Below, piece by piece: positions 52,739-61,933 of a DNA stretch of 64,000 nt. Source of the DNA: an uncultured Lachnospiraceae bacterium. GTDB lineage: Bacteria > Bacillota > Clostridia > Lachnospirales > Lachnospiraceae. The position numbers were made by a program, and so were the translations under genes. A model generated the notes under the pieces. The model saw only the letters and a list, made by a program, of their open reading frames with translations. It searched no databases and was not told the DNA's origin. Each line of letters begins with the position of its first letter. Position 1 is the first letter of the stretch. Location: positions 36,338-100,337 of the forward strand of contig CACYMQ010000001.1 of assembly GCA_902775555.1 (NCBI GenBank). Reading direction: 5' to 3'.

Positions 52739-52767
52739 ATCATACTACACGGGGAATGGTATGTCAA
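52739..52767 (-). promoter_or_regulatory. Promoter of ylxM-ffh-rpsP-khpA
   Basis: TTGACA (52767-52762), a 17-base spacer and TATGAT (52744-52739). A 7-base inverted repeat TGTCAAG/CTTGACA (52762-52768 and 52777-52783) embeds the -35 box. Confidence 0.7.
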
Positions 52768-52808
52768 GTGTTTTTTCTTGACACTGTCTTCCGATCCGGG
52801 TTATCTCC

Positions 52809-53492
52809 CTATTTCCTTCTTTTTCTGCCCGGACCGATATAATGAGTGGTATGCGCCCTGGCACGATCCGCAGCCTTCCCTTTACGGGAGCGGGCTTTCC
52901 CTATCTTAACCGCCTTCTTCTGCCGTTCCTTCTTCTCAGCAATGGTCGGCTGTTCATCAAATACGGTATAATCCCGCTCGAAGATCAGATCCGTCATCTG
53001 CTTCTTCAGCAGTCCGTGATCCACCTTCTCCAGCAGCTTCCCGCATATGAACTTCCTGCTTTTATCCGCATATTTCGGGCAGTTGTTCATTTCCAGCAAC
53101 TGATGAAGCTCTCTCTTCCACATGAGCGTGATCTGCCATTCCAGCTCAGCATGGGGATTGTCATCGGCTCCCCGTTCCATCTCCACTCCGTCCTCCGTGA
53201 CTACCAGGATCCCCCAGTATTCCGGAACATGCTCCGCCACATGCTTCCGATGGCTTGCGCCTGCTACGATATAACAGAAATCACAGAAGCGGTCATAGTC
53301 CTTCACCTGCGTCTTCAGTCTTTCGTAGCTGTCCCGGTCGGATTTGATCTCAAACCCCGTAAAATAACCATCCAGGACTCCCAAAACATCAGCTCGGGAG
53401 CCCTGGATGACCTTTTCTTCCAATATTCGGATCTTGCCGAAATTCTCGTCCAGATAATCGAATAACGGCTCGCGCATTTCCTGGTCCAGCAA
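52809..53492 (-). CDS. sce7726-family protein with PD-(D/E)XK nuclease fold
   Basis: A 227-residue protein. The core of a PD-(D/E)XK fold is visible: GSRADVLGVLDGYFTGFEIKSDRD carries the Asp and the Glu-x-Lys motif, followed by a strand CDFCYIVAG, a His-containing helix and a WGILVV strand. The MmcB/sce7726 families are recognised by this pattern. The C-terminal 50 residues are strongly basic (KKERQKKAVKIGKARSRKG) and may bind nucleic acid. Start TTG 53492 is chosen because GGAG lies seven bases upstream; ATG 53477 has no site. The HPr-like gene ends one codon upstream. Function unknown. Confidence 0.75.
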   Translation of the reverse strand: MLDQEMREPLFDYLDENFGKIRILEEKVIQGSRADVLGVLDGYFTGFEIKSDRDSYERLKTQVKDYDRFCDFCYIVAGASHRKHVAEHVPEYWGILVVTEDGVEMERGADDNPHAELEWQITLMWKRELHQLLEMNNCPKYADKSRKFICGKLLEKVDHGLLKKQMTDLIFERDYTVFDEQPTIAEKKERQKKAVKIGKARSRKGKAADRARAHTTHYIGPGRKRRK

Positions 53493-53495
53493 GGC

Positions 53496-53732
53496 TTACT
53501 CCTCTACCAGATACGGCTTAAGTGCCGCCATGATATCGTCCATGCCTTCATCCGCATAGATATTCAGGTCGATGGGCTTTGAGATGTCCAGACTGAAGAT
53601 GCCCATGATGGACTTTGCGTCAATAACATAGCGTCCTGCCACCAGATCGAAATCAGCCGGGAAACCGCTGATATCATTTACGAATGCCTTCACCTTATCG
53701 ATAGAACTGAGTGATACTTTTACAGATGTCAT
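53496..53732 (-). CDS. HPr-like protein lacking the phospho-histidine
   Basis: A 78-residue HPr-fold protein. It keeps the regulatory-Ser region (DAKSIMGIFSLD, equivalent to Ser46 of HPr), but the GLHARPA segment with His15 is absent, so it cannot carry phosphate from Enzyme I in the normal way. Its function may be regulatory via HPr kinase or it may be a scaffold. ATG 53732 has GGAGG at eight bases; ATG 53738 is too close to it. It shares a promoter and probably a transcript with the nuclease-fold gene. Such His-less HPr proteins are seen in clostridia, but no role is established. Confidence 0.8.
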   Translation of the reverse strand: MTSVKVSLSSIDKVKAFVNDISGFPADFDLVAGRYVIDAKSIMGIFSLDISKPIDLNIYADEGMDDIMAALKPYLVEE

Positions 53733-53780
53733 ACCCATAACCTCCAAATATTTCATGTGTAATTTCGACTTACATATGTT

Positions 53781-53809
53781 ATCATACCATATAGTTATTA
53801 CAAAAGCAA
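53781..53809 (-). promoter_or_regulatory. Promoter of the HPr-like gene
   Basis: TTGCTT (53809-53804), a 17-base spacer ending TGG (extended -10), and TATGAT (53786-53781) on the minus strand. It lies between the divergent HPr-like and mtaB genes. Confidence 0.6.
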
Positions 53810-53863
53810 AGAGGAAATACACTATAAGATCACGATTTCCTATCTGAAAAGGATCCCCTTATC

Positions 53864-55225
53864 ATGAACATTTTAGAAGAAAAAAGAGTATATATTCTGA
53901 CACTGGGATGCAAGGTGAACCAGTACGAATCCGATGCGATGTATGAAGCTTTTTTTGCTGCCGGATCCGTTATGGGCACGGAAAATGACGCGGATATCTG
54001 CATCATCAATACCTGCTCCGTCACCAATATTGCCGACCGGAAATCCCGTCAGATGATCAGTCGGCTGAAGAAGGAGAATCCGAACGCCCTGATCGTTGCA
54101 ACCGGATGTTATGTGCAGGCCGTTGCAAACCGCATATCTTCGGAGCGCTCCTCAGACGGAGCAAAGAGACCGGACACCCTCAGCAGCGGCAAGCAGACAA
54201 CAGAATCCTTCCCGGATGTTGATCTTATCGTGGGCAACAACCGGAAGCGGGATATCGTCCGTCTGGTGGAGGCAGGACTGTCCGGCCGGGAGATCACGGA
54301 CAATGTCATCGATATCGCAAAGGATCCCGAATTCGAGGATCTGAAGGTCCGGATGCCCGAGGGGCATACCCGGGCATATCTTAAGATTCAGGACGGTTGC
54401 AACGCATTTTGCGCGTATTGCATCATCCCCTTCGTACGTGGCAGGATCCGAAACAAATCCATCACGGACATTATGGACGAAGTGGAGACTCTGGCAGCCT
54501 CCGGTGTTAAGGAGATCGTTCTTACCGGTATCAATCTCTCCTCCTTCGGAGATATCGGAGATCTGACACTGGCAGATGTCATATGCCGGATCCACAACGT
54601 TTCCGGCATCGAACGGATCCGTCTTAGTTCTCTCGAACCCCGGATCATCACGGATGAATTCATGGAACGGATCTCCAGGCTTCCGAAGGTATGCCCGCAT
54701 TTTCACCTGTCTTTGCAAAGCGGATGTGATACGGTTCTGAAACGTATGAACCGCAGATATACCGTTTCCGATATTCAAACGATCACAGAACGCATCCGAC
54801 GTTTCTACGACCGTCCGGCTCTAACGGCAGACATCATCGTCGGGTTCCCCGGCGAAACCGAGGAAGAGTTTGATACCACCTGCCGAACGGCAGCTGCCAT
54901 CGGACTCTATGAGGCTCATGTCTTTCCTTATTCCAGAAGGAAGGGAACGGTTGCGGACCGGATGGATGGTCAGCTGACCGAAGCGGTAAAGAAGGACAGG
55001 GTACGCCGCCTGATGGCACAGGTCAAAAAGCAGGGAGAAGCCTACATCTCTTCCTTCCGTAACGATCCGAAGGACGTGCTGATCGAGGAGATCGTGGAGA
55101 CCCCCTCCGGTCCCTGCTACCGGGGACATACGGAGCGGTATCTTCTGCTGGACATTCCCATTGCCGCAACAGGTGACACCGATGCTGACCCCGCGCGGAT
55201 CAACACCATCTATACAATTGTCTGA
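53864..55225 (+). CDS. mtaB: tRNA t6A37 methylthiotransferase MtaB
   Basis: Radical-SAM enzyme that converts t6A37 to ms2t6A37 in tRNAs. N-terminal UPF0004 domain with the auxiliary cluster Cys residues (GCKVNQYESDAM, NTCSVTN, TGCYVQ), radical-SAM motif CNAFCAYC in GCNAFCAYCIIPFVRG, and a C-terminal TRAM-like region. 453 residues. A 25-residue Ser-rich insertion (SSERSSDGAKRPDTLSSG) follows the third auxiliary Cys and is not in most homologues. AAAAGGATC precedes ATG 53864 at fair spacing. Confidence 0.93.
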   Translation: MNILEEKRVYILTLGCKVNQYESDAMYEAFFAAGSVMGTENDADICIINTCSVTNIADRKSRQMISRLKKENPNALIVATGCYVQAVANRISSERSSDGAKRPDTLSSGKQTTESFPDVDLIVGNNRKRDIVRLVEAGLSGREITDNVIDIAKDPEFEDLKVRMPEGHTRAYLKIQDGCNAFCAYCIIPFVRGRIRNKSITDIMDEVETLAASGVKEIVLTGINLSSFGDIGDLTLADVICRIHNVSGIERIRLSSLEPRIITDEFMERISRLPKVCPHFHLSLQSGCDTVLKRMNRRYTVSDIQTITERIRRFYDRPALTADIIVGFPGETEEEFDTTCRTAAAIGLYEAHVFPYSRRKGTVADRMDGQLTEAVKKDRVRRLMAQVKKQGEAYISSFRNDPKDVLIEEIVETPSGPCYRGHTERYLLLDIPIAATGDTDADPARINTIYTIV

Positions 55226-55292
55226 GTCCTCTTCCCTTCCCATACGACATGGTAAAAGAAGAGGCACGGCAGTGACATTTTGAAAAAAGTGC

Positions 55293-55321
55293 TTGCATTC
55301 TTTCAAATGTTCTGATATACT
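55293..55321 (+). promoter_or_regulatory. Promoter of tRNA-Glu
   Basis: TTGCAT (55293-55298), a 17-base spacer and TATACT (55316-55321), 20 bases before the tRNA. Confidence 0.8.
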
Positions 55322-55340
55322 GACAAAGTCGTCAGGACAT

Positions 55341-55412
55341 GGTCCGTTGGTCAAGCGGCTAAGACGCCGCCCTCTCACGGCGGAAACAGGGGTTCGATTC
55401 CCCTACGGACTA
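55341..55412 (+). tRNA. tRNA-Glu (CTC)
   Basis: Seventy-two bases fold into a cloverleaf: acceptor GGTCCGT with ACGGACT (first pair G-T), discriminator A, D arm GTC/GAC, anticodon stem CCGCC/GGCGG with loop CTCTCAC (anticodon CTC), variable loop AAAC, T arm AGGGG-TTCGATT-CCCCT. CCA is not encoded. Confidence 0.96.
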
Positions 55413-55418
55413 CAAGAA

Positions 55419-55447
55419 AAGCCTTTGCATACCGCAAAGGCTTTTTT
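55419..55447 (+). terminator. Terminator of tRNA-Glu
   Basis: AAGCCTTTGC and GCAAAGGC with six T following; ends the tRNA and lies just before the esterase 3' end, so on the minus strand AAAAGCC..GGCTTTTCT also fits as a terminator for the esterase unit. Confidence 0.9.
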
Positions 55448-55451
55448 GTTG

Positions 55452-56657
55452 TTATTTATGATCTTTCTCCCGGTGTTTTGCAGCCATCCATTCGAAGAGA
55501 TGGATCTCCTCTCCGTCAAACTCCCTGGTGATCCGATCCGTCAACAGCGGCACCCAGGACCAGTGTCCGAAGTATTCGTAGGGAAGTCCTTTGGAATCAA
55601 ATCCCATGACCTGCGGAAGGCGGCTGTAGATCACTTCAGCCGATACCTCCCTTAGCTTCTCCACCAAAGCATCCGCAAAAGCCGGGCTTCCGTCCGGATA
55701 TCTGAGCGGGACCGTCTGGTCTGTGGCTGCGGCAACCACCCACATGGGTGTCTTCGCTAATGACCGTATCCGTTTCTCCGTCATCCAGGCATCATGATAG
55801 GCCGGACAGCATGGAAATGCGGCAGCAAAGAAATCCGGCATTTCCAGAAGCAGCTTGACCGTCATATATCCGCCGTTGGAGCATCCCCCGATATAGATCC
55901 TGTTCCTGTCGATCTCCGGATGATACTGAACATATTTCCGGATCAGTCCTTCCAGCGCCTTTGAATAATAGGACCCTCCGTCCGATGACAGATCATCCAC
56001 ATTCCAATGTTCCTTACCGTCTACGTCCATCCACATGGTCGGGCACTGCGGCACCAGTACTGCCGCACCCGTCTTGGGAAAATACATCTGAACCGTTTCC
56101 TGGGCAAGTGACGTTACCCGGTTTCCGAGAAGCGGGATCGAAGGATCCTGCCCCCCTTCGCCCTGACCATGCAGCCATATGATAAGGGGAAGCGTTTCCC
56201 TCCGTGATCTCCTGTTCTCTTTCCTGTCCTGATACGGACCGGGAAGATAATCCCGGTAGCGAAGTTTTATCTCCTTCCCGTCCTCCGTCTTCAGCCCCTT
56301 GAAAGGCACTCTCTTCTTAAAGACCTCCGCTTCGGGGCAAACCGTTTTTACGCATTTCAGCCCCTCCATCGAGAGATTTCTGTACAGGTTTCTCCCGATA
56401 TCCATATGATACTGAAAGGCCTGATTCCATTCGATATCCGGTCCCGACACGGGATAGACCGTATAGTACATCCCCTCCGGATCCGGACGTCCGTATTCAT
56501 CCGTCCGTTCCCGCGCAGCGATCGGTCCGGGGAACCGGTACTGTATCAGCCCCTCCAGATCCTCAGCCGTTTCCCATTTTATGATCATTTTCCGGATGAC
56601 CGGCCCGTAATCCTCCGGAGCCAGTACCGCCGTAAATGGCAATCTTTTCTTCTCCAT
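55452..56657 (-). CDS. Alpha/beta-hydrolase esterase, PHB-depolymerase-like
   Basis: A 401-residue protein. Residues 1-130 form a family-specific N-terminal domain; the catalytic part begins LPLIIWLHGQGEGGQDPS, has the nucleophile elbow GGCSNGGYMT (Ser), and a C-terminal VAAATDQTVPLRYPDGS acid region and His in the FGHWSWVP segment. It resembles secreted esterases of gut Firmicutes, but no signal peptide is seen. It lies 23 bases after the transglutaminase gene and is probably part of that unit. The substrate is not known. Confidence 0.8.
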   Translation of the reverse strand: MEKKRLPFTAVLAPEDYGPVIRKMIIKWETAEDLEGLIQYRFPGPIAARERTDEYGRPDPEGMYYTVYPVSGPDIEWNQAFQYHMDIGRNLYRNLSMEGLKCVKTVCPEAEVFKKRVPFKGLKTEDGKEIKLRYRDYLPGPYQDRKENRRSRRETLPLIIWLHGQGEGGQDPSIPLLGNRVTSLAQETVQMYFPKTGAAVLVPQCPTMWMDVDGKEHWNVDDLSSDGGSYYSKALEGLIRKYVQYHPEIDRNRIYIGGCSNGGYMTVKLLLEMPDFFAAAFPCCPAYHDAWMTEKRIRSLAKTPMWVVAAATDQTVPLRYPDGSPAFADALVEKLREVSAEVIYSRLPQVMGFDSKGLPYEYFGHWSWVPLLTDRITREFDGEEIHLFEWMAAKHREKDHK

Positions 56658-56680
56658 ACGAACTCCTTCTCCTCCTCAGG

Positions 56681-58807
56681 CTATGCATATTTCTCCTTCG
56701 ATGCCAGGTGCAGATCCCTCTGCAATTCCGGCGTGACCGCATCTCTCCGGAACCGTACCCTGTAATATTTACGGAACAGTTCCGTCAGTCTGCTCCGAAC
56801 CGTTTCATCGTCTATATAAGGCAGATAATCGAAGACCGACTCTGCCCTCTCTCCCTCCGGCAGCTTCATATCCAGTTTCTTTCGGAGCGCCGCCATATCC
56901 GTCTTCAGCTTCTCTTCCGCGGGAAGCCTGAGATACAGGATCCTTCTTACCAGAAGATATCCGGCGACGGATACTGCCGCAAGCCCCAGGATCACAAGAA
57001 GATAGAAAACGACGGTTCTCATGATCTGTCGGAATGACGTACCTTCCGTAGTCTGCTTTTCAGGCAGTACCGTTATCTCCGGGATCGCAGGCAGCTCCTC
57101 CGGGTCCTCCTGTACCACTTCCTTTTTCTCCGGCAGTTCTTCCTTTCCGGGTTCCTTCAACACAAGGCCCCATCCGGTATCCTCCGCAGAGGCCATCGTA
57201 GCCGTCGGTTCATATCTGACCCATCCCACACCGGACAGATATCCTTCCACCCAGACATGCGCTTCCTGCGAAGTGACCAGTCCTTCCTCATTCGGTTCAT
57301 GGAGAAATCCCTGTACGATCCGGGCCGGAACACCCGAGGCTCTGAGAAGACAGACCATGGCAGATGCAAAATGCATACAGTACCCCTTCTGGGCTTCAAA
57401 AAGAAATGCATCCACATAGTTCTCGCTCCCGCGGAGATCCACACTCTGATCATAGGTATACTGCCGAAGGAACCGCTCGATATTCTCTGCTTTCTTCCGG
57501 TCCGTATCACACCCCTTCGTCAGCTGATCCGCCAGCTCCTGCATCCGGTCCGTCACCATGGTTGTATCCAGGCAGTCCGGAGCCTGTTCCGTCTCTTCAT
57601 ACGCTGTCATGGAAGCTTCATATTCGTCTCTTGTGAGATAATCCGGGAGCGGAAGATCATAGAGTTCCTTTGCCACACGGACAGCCTCATCATACCCTGC
57701 CCGTCCCTTCAGCCGGCCGGCACGATCACAGAAATCACGAAAATAAGGGCTCGCATAATCAAAGATGAAATATCCCAGATCATAGGAGAAGCCTTTTTTT
57801 GCCGTTTCATCAAGCCCGTATTTTAAATCATTCCGGATACGGAAGATAGTGGAAGGTATGATAAGATCTCCGGTTCTGATATAGGCATAGGTCACATCCG
57901 CCCGTTCGACTTTAGAGAAGCAGGCAGCCTCTGCCCGGGTCACCCCGGCCACGGAAAGTGCGGAAAGATAGGGAGCCATCCACGCATTGACCGGAAGCTC
58001 CTGCTGCATCTTCCCGGTAAGCCCCTTCGCAGTGATCCCGGTATAGACTGATCCCTGTAGATATACGGGCTGTTTTTTCCCTTCTTTTTTGAAATAGAGT
58101 TCTTCCCTCTCGGATCCGATGAGCCCGCCGCTCAGACCTCCGCTTTCAGAGTAACCGAGATAGGACACATCCTCATCTCCAAAGAGTCCTTCAAAGAAAT
58201 AGGATACATTCTTCCAGCCGGTCACCAGAAGATCTCCCGTCCCGGATATTGCCTTCTTTAAACCCTCCCACTGCATGGGTTCAGGTGATGACGGGATCAT
58301 GCAGGCAAGAAGTGAAACACCCCCCAGCAAAGGCAGAAAGCGTTCTCTCTTCGCACCTCTCAGAAATTCCGATATCACGCCCAGGAAGGACAGAAGGAGG
58401 CAGCCGGCGGTGAAACCGGGCAGCTCTTCATTTGGAATACAGAACACAAGAAGAAGGATGACGGGCAAAGGCAAAATCCATTTCCTGAAGGATGCAAAGA
58501 GGATCAGCAGCAGGATACAGCAGACTCCGCACGCCGTAAGACAGTTCCAAAGCAGCAGGGTATCCCGCGAGGTGAGAAATACGGTCACTACGATCACGGG
58601 GATCAGGATGAACAGCAGTTTTCTCCGGTTTATAACCTCCGTAAAGAGAGCAGCAAAAAAGAATGCGGCAAAATAAAGCAGGAGAAAATCCTGTCGGAGT
58701 ACCGACTCTCCGATTCCCGAGATCAGCCAAAACGCAGGAACCGCCATCCCCCAAAGCATCAGCCCGTCAAATATGAACTTACACAGCCTTGCTTTTGTCT
58801 CTTCCAT
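56681..58807 (-). CDS. Membrane transglutaminase-like protein
   Basis: A 708-residue protein with several N-terminal membrane helices (about 10-175), an extracytoplasmic region with a transglutaminase-like core (Cys in KGYCMHFASAMVCLLRASGVPARIVQGFL, His in EAHVWVEGYL, Asp/Tyr in WVRYEPT), a membrane helix near 615-635 and a short cytoplasmic tail. It belongs to the DUF3488/TgpA-type family, usually next to DUF58 and MoxR. ATG 58807 follows GAGGAG; a longer frame upstream overlaps the DUF58 gene and is unlikely. The substrate is not known. Confidence 0.88.
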   Translation of the reverse strand: MEETKARLCKFIFDGLMLWGMAVPAFWLISGIGESVLRQDFLLLYFAAFFFAALFTEVINRRKLLFILIPVIVVTVFLTSRDTLLLWNCLTACGVCCILLLILFASFRKWILPLPVILLLVFCIPNEELPGFTAGCLLLSFLGVISEFLRGAKRERFLPLLGGVSLLACMIPSSPEPMQWEGLKKAISGTGDLLVTGWKNVSYFFEGLFGDEDVSYLGYSESGGLSGGLIGSEREELYFKKEGKKQPVYLQGSVYTGITAKGLTGKMQQELPVNAWMAPYLSALSVAGVTRAEAACFSKVERADVTYAYIRTGDLIIPSTIFRIRNDLKYGLDETAKKGFSYDLGYFIFDYASPYFRDFCDRAGRLKGRAGYDEAVRVAKELYDLPLPDYLTRDEYEASMTAYEETEQAPDCLDTTMVTDRMQELADQLTKGCDTDRKKAENIERFLRQYTYDQSVDLRGSENYVDAFLFEAQKGYCMHFASAMVCLLRASGVPARIVQGFLHEPNEEGLVTSQEAHVWVEGYLSGVGWVRYEPTATMASAEDTGWGLVLKEPGKEELPEKKEVVQEDPEELPAIPEITVLPEKQTTEGTSFRQIMRTVVFYLLVILGLAAVSVAGYLLVRRILYLRLPAEEKLKTDMAALRKKLDMKLPEGERAESVFDYLPYIDDETVRSRLTELFRKYYRVRFRRDAVTPELQRDLHLASKEKYA

Positions 58808-58823
58808 CTGACTCCTCTGCCTG

Positions 58824-60041
58824 TCATGCACCCGCCGTCTGTCCCCTGGCCGGCGATCCGTCGATCCCTTCACTTTCCGAAGCCTTCCCCTGAAGACTGC
58901 CGACTTCTTCCCGGTCCGTGGTATCCGTCCCATCCATGCCATCATAGTCTTCCGACTCCGTCAGCGTAAGCACCGGGAACTGCCAACGCTCTGCCTCCAG
59001 CATCAGTTCCAGATCCGCTCTCTCCATGTCTCCCCGCAGAACAAGATCACCGGAGAGTGCCGAGCATAACTCCTGTAAGCCGTCGTAATTCTCCACCAGA
59101 AGCCGGCTTACACCTGCATTAAAGTATAAGAACTGTGCCGGTTTTCCGATACCCGCAAGAAAAGCTGCCACCGACACGACTCTTTCCAGGAAATGATCCC
59201 TGCGTCTTAGATCACAGATCACCTGTTCTTCCTCTGATACATCCGGATCACATAAAGGTCTTGCCTTCATGACGACGGAGAATACCTGCAGATCCTTCTC
59301 CTCCGGAAGCCGCACCATCAGCTCCTTATTTCTCGCATAATTCTTCCAGTGGATCCGTTTCAACGGATCTCCGGGCAGATACGGCTTCAGATCATTTCCA
59401 AGTATATCCTCCCATTCTCCTGTCCGTCCGCCCGAAGCAGCCATGGAACGACTGAGAAACTCCCTTACGATCTCCTCCGAGGACTCCGGATCCGCCATGG
59501 GAAGGACGCGGACAAAAAGCGGGGCTGCGGGCCGCAGGGAAATCCGGATCAGATCGAAGCTGTCCCGGAATTCCACCCGGGAGATCCCCGCCTGATAATG
59601 CCCGGAATATCTGCAGCTGAGTGATGTCTCAAAATCCATTTTTTCCTTCGGAAGCAGGGACAGCACCTGCCCTGTCATATCCTCTCTGAAGCTGCCTCTC
59701 CTGTCATATGCATGCAGGATAACAGATGCTATGGGAAGAAAGCCCGCATTTACCAGCTTCAGCTGATACGGCGTGCCCAGTCCCTTCTTCAGATCCCGTC
59801 CGTGCAGCTCCTGATCCATCCGGAGGGATGCACGGCAGATCAGCAGATACAGAAATGCTATCACGGGATATGCGGCGGCTGCATAAAAAAGAGCATAAGA
59901 AAAAGCGCCTCCTCTGTTGCTGACGAAAATGATCGTCCCAATCAGAAAAAGGAGGTACAGGATCTGGGGCAGACGTGGCCGCCGGATCCTTCTCCTCCGC
60001 TTTTTTTTCCTATCCTCTTTTTGCTTCTTCCGGTTTTTCAT
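58824..60041 (-). CDS. DUF58 domain protein
   Basis: A 405-residue protein with two N-terminal membrane helices (about 28-65) and a DUF58 domain with the conserved PYLPGDPLKRIHWKNYAR motif and a vWA-like fold after it (VVMKARPLCDPD). DUF58 proteins work with MoxR ATPases, perhaps in assembling or maturing membrane or envelope proteins. The basic N-terminus (KNRKKQKEDRKKKRRRRIRR) is unusually long. Seven bases from moxR. Confidence 0.88.
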   Translation of the reverse strand: MKNRKKQKEDRKKKRRRRIRRPRLPQILYLLFLIGTIIFVSNRGGAFSYALFYAAAAYPVIAFLYLLICRASLRMDQELHGRDLKKGLGTPYQLKLVNAGFLPIASVILHAYDRRGSFREDMTGQVLSLLPKEKMDFETSLSCRYSGHYQAGISRVEFRDSFDLIRISLRPAAPLFVRVLPMADPESSEEIVREFLSRSMAASGGRTGEWEDILGNDLKPYLPGDPLKRIHWKNYARNKELMVRLPEEKDLQVFSVVMKARPLCDPDVSEEEQVICDLRRRDHFLERVVSVAAFLAGIGKPAQFLYFNAGVSRLLVENYDGLQELCSALSGDLVLRGDMERADLELMLEAERWQFPVLTLTESEDYDGMDGTDTTDREEVGSLQGKASESEGIDGSPARGQTAGA

Positions 60042-60047
60042 ATGAAT

Positions 60048-60968
60048 CTATACGGGACGTTTGATCCTCTCCAGGACTGCAAGCATTACCTGATAACCTG
60101 TATAATGCTTCAGCCTTGCTTCTGTTGTCAGTACCATTCGATGAGGAAGTGTGATCTTCGTCATACCGATCACATCCTCGGGGATCACATAGTCTCTCCC
60201 GGCCATGAAAGCAGCTGCCTGGGATGCCCGAAGCAGGTCCAGACCGGCACGCGGACTCAGTCCGCAGCTGACCTCCTTCTCATGCCTTGTTGCATCCACG
60301 ATGGAAAGTGCATACTCCACCAGCTCATCGCTGAAGATCACATCCTTTACCTTCTGTTTCATTTCCAGCAGTTCTTCCACACCGAGTACTGCGGATACCG
60401 GCCGACGAAGCTCCCCGGTAAGAAAACGTCTGGCGAGGACCGTCTGTTCCTCCCTGGCAGGATACCCTATGGAGATCTTCATAAAGAAACGGTCCAGCTG
60501 AGCCTCCGGCAGGGGGTAGGTTCCCAGATGTTCCACCGGATTCTGGGTGGCTACCACGATAAAGGGCTCCGGCAGAGGATATGTCACACCATCGATCGTC
60601 ACCTGATGCTCTTCCATCGCCTCCAGCAGAGCCGACTGGGTCTTCGGAGAAGTCCGGTTGATCTCGTCCGCCAGAAGGAACTGATGAAATACCGGTCCCT
60701 TCATTACCCGGAAACTTTCCGTCGCGGCATCAAAAACTGTCGTTCCGAGAATATCCGATGGCAGTGTATCCGGCGTGAACTGAACTCTGGCAAAATCCAT
60801 GGTAACAGAATCTGCAAGAGTCTTGGCAAGCGTGGTCTTTCCAACCCCGGGAACATCCTCGATCAGCACATGCCCTCCGGACAGCAACGCGATGATCAGT
60901 TGATCGATCGTATTCTGATCCCCTGAAAAAACTCCCGCTATATTCTTCTTCAGTTCATCGATCTTCAT
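60048..60968 (-). CDS. moxR: MoxR-family AAA ATPase
   Basis: A 306-residue AAA+ ATPase. Walker A DVPGVGKTTLAKTLA (about 38-52), Walker B LLADEINRTSPKTQSALLEAM, sensor 1 VVATQNPVEHLGTYPLPEAQLDRF, and a C-terminal lid. MoxR proteins act as chaperones for vWA or DUF58 partners. It begins the MoxR-DUF58-transglutaminase unit, with a promoter 41 bases upstream. Confidence 0.95.
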   Translation of the reverse strand: MKIDELKKNIAGVFSGDQNTIDQLIIALLSGGHVLIEDVPGVGKTTLAKTLADSVTMDFARVQFTPDTLPSDILGTTVFDAATESFRVMKGPVFHQFLLADEINRTSPKTQSALLEAMEEHQVTIDGVTYPLPEPFIVVATQNPVEHLGTYPLPEAQLDRFFMKISIGYPAREEQTVLARRFLTGELRRPVSAVLGVEELLEMKQKVKDVIFSDELVEYALSIVDATRHEKEVSCGLSPRAGLDLLRASQAAAFMAGRDYVIPEDVIGMTKITLPHRMVLTTEARLKHYTGYQVMLAVLERIKRPV

Positions 60969-61008
60969 AGCTTCCTATACCTTTCTGCATCAGTCATTTC
61001 CATTAGTA

Positions 61009-61094
61009 ATAGTATCTCATTCCGGGTGGAAACTCAAGATGATTCTATCCGTTCCTTCTCCCTGCTGGACACCTTATTTCCCATCCGTTATAAT
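61009..61094. promoter_or_regulatory. Divergent promoters of moxR and the 61135 gene
   Basis: Leftward: TTGAGT (61037-61032), 17 bases, TACTAT (61014-61009). Rightward: TGGACA (61066-61071), 17 bases, TATAAT (61089-61094). Both have good spacing. Confidence 0.65.
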
Positions 61095-61134
61095 AAGATC
61101 ACATATCATATCGGGAACAGAAAGGAAATGCATC

Positions 61135-61914
61135 ATGCCGTACGAATTAGTAACGCCCGTGGAGGGTGAGAATTTAAGCAGGAACGCGGAAGAAGCCGAT
61201 AAAAACTGGGCTTCGTATTCCGATGACGGTTTCCTGGATACCTTTCTCAGTCTGAAGAAACAGATGGACTTTACCAGAAAACAATACCGGGATCAGCAAA
61301 ACACCCTTCCTCTTAGAAAGGTGCAGCTGAGAAAACAGCTGATCAAATCCTGGTTCAATGTATTTCTGTTCATCCTCATCATACCTGTCGGACTCTGGAT
61401 CCTCACGGATCTTTTTATGAAATGGGGAACGACCTCCGGTCTTGCTTCCTCCGTTTATCTGATCCTGAAGATCCTTCTCTTCCCTGCACTTTTTGTCAGT
61501 ATCTTTCTTGCAGGGCCGCCTTCGATCCGGACACTGATCAATACCCAGCGTAGATACAACGCCTTCTTCCACCCCAACAGCCATGCCGGGTACAGGGATC
61601 GTTTCGATATCGTAAGCTTTGCGGAGGAAGAACATTTTCTGAATCAGATGCTTTCCAGATACGCCGAATTTGATGAACGGACCAAAGCCGAGAAGCTGGA
61701 TCAGCCCGGCTTCGGCGACAGCCCTCTCTCTCCTGAGGAGAAAGCCGAAAAGCAGAGACAGATCCTCGATGAAATGCAGAGCATCAGTACATTCAAGGAC
61801 TATCAGGCACGTATCAATACCCATCGTCTGGAGGGTGATATGAAATGGGTCCTCCTTGGCCTGGCGATCGGAGTCTTCATCGGTCTGGGAGGTTTCATGA
61901 TCGTCCTGCGATGA
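61135..61914 (+). CDS. Integral membrane protein (unknown function)
   Basis: A 259-residue protein. An N-terminal soluble part (about 1-70) with charged helix leads to two membrane helices (about 75-97 and 107-130), a loop with a GPPSIRTLINTQRRYN segment, a second soluble region rich in Glu and Lys (165-235), and a C-terminal membrane helix (about 236-258). No domain was recognised. ATG 61135 follows AAAGGAA, eight bases away; an upstream ATG lies in the promoter. Its terminator is inside the convergent araC. Confidence 0.6.
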   Translation: MPYELVTPVEGENLSRNAEEADKNWASYSDDGFLDTFLSLKKQMDFTRKQYRDQQNTLPLRKVQLRKQLIKSWFNVFLFILIIPVGLWILTDLFMKWGTTSGLASSVYLILKILLFPALFVSIFLAGPPSIRTLINTQRRYNAFFHPNSHAGYRDRFDIVSFAEEEHFLNQMLSRYAEFDERTKAEKLDQPGFGDSPLSPEEKAEKQRQILDEMQSISTFKDYQARINTHRLEGDMKWVLLGLAIGVFIGLGGFMIVLR

Positions 61915-61933
61915 GTTTCACCCCATATCGGTC

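Noticed and set aside
59712..60926. A 404-codon open frame on the plus strand opposite DUF58 and moxR
   Set aside because: It covers two conserved minus-strand genes and their junction, with no domain features; a shadow frame.
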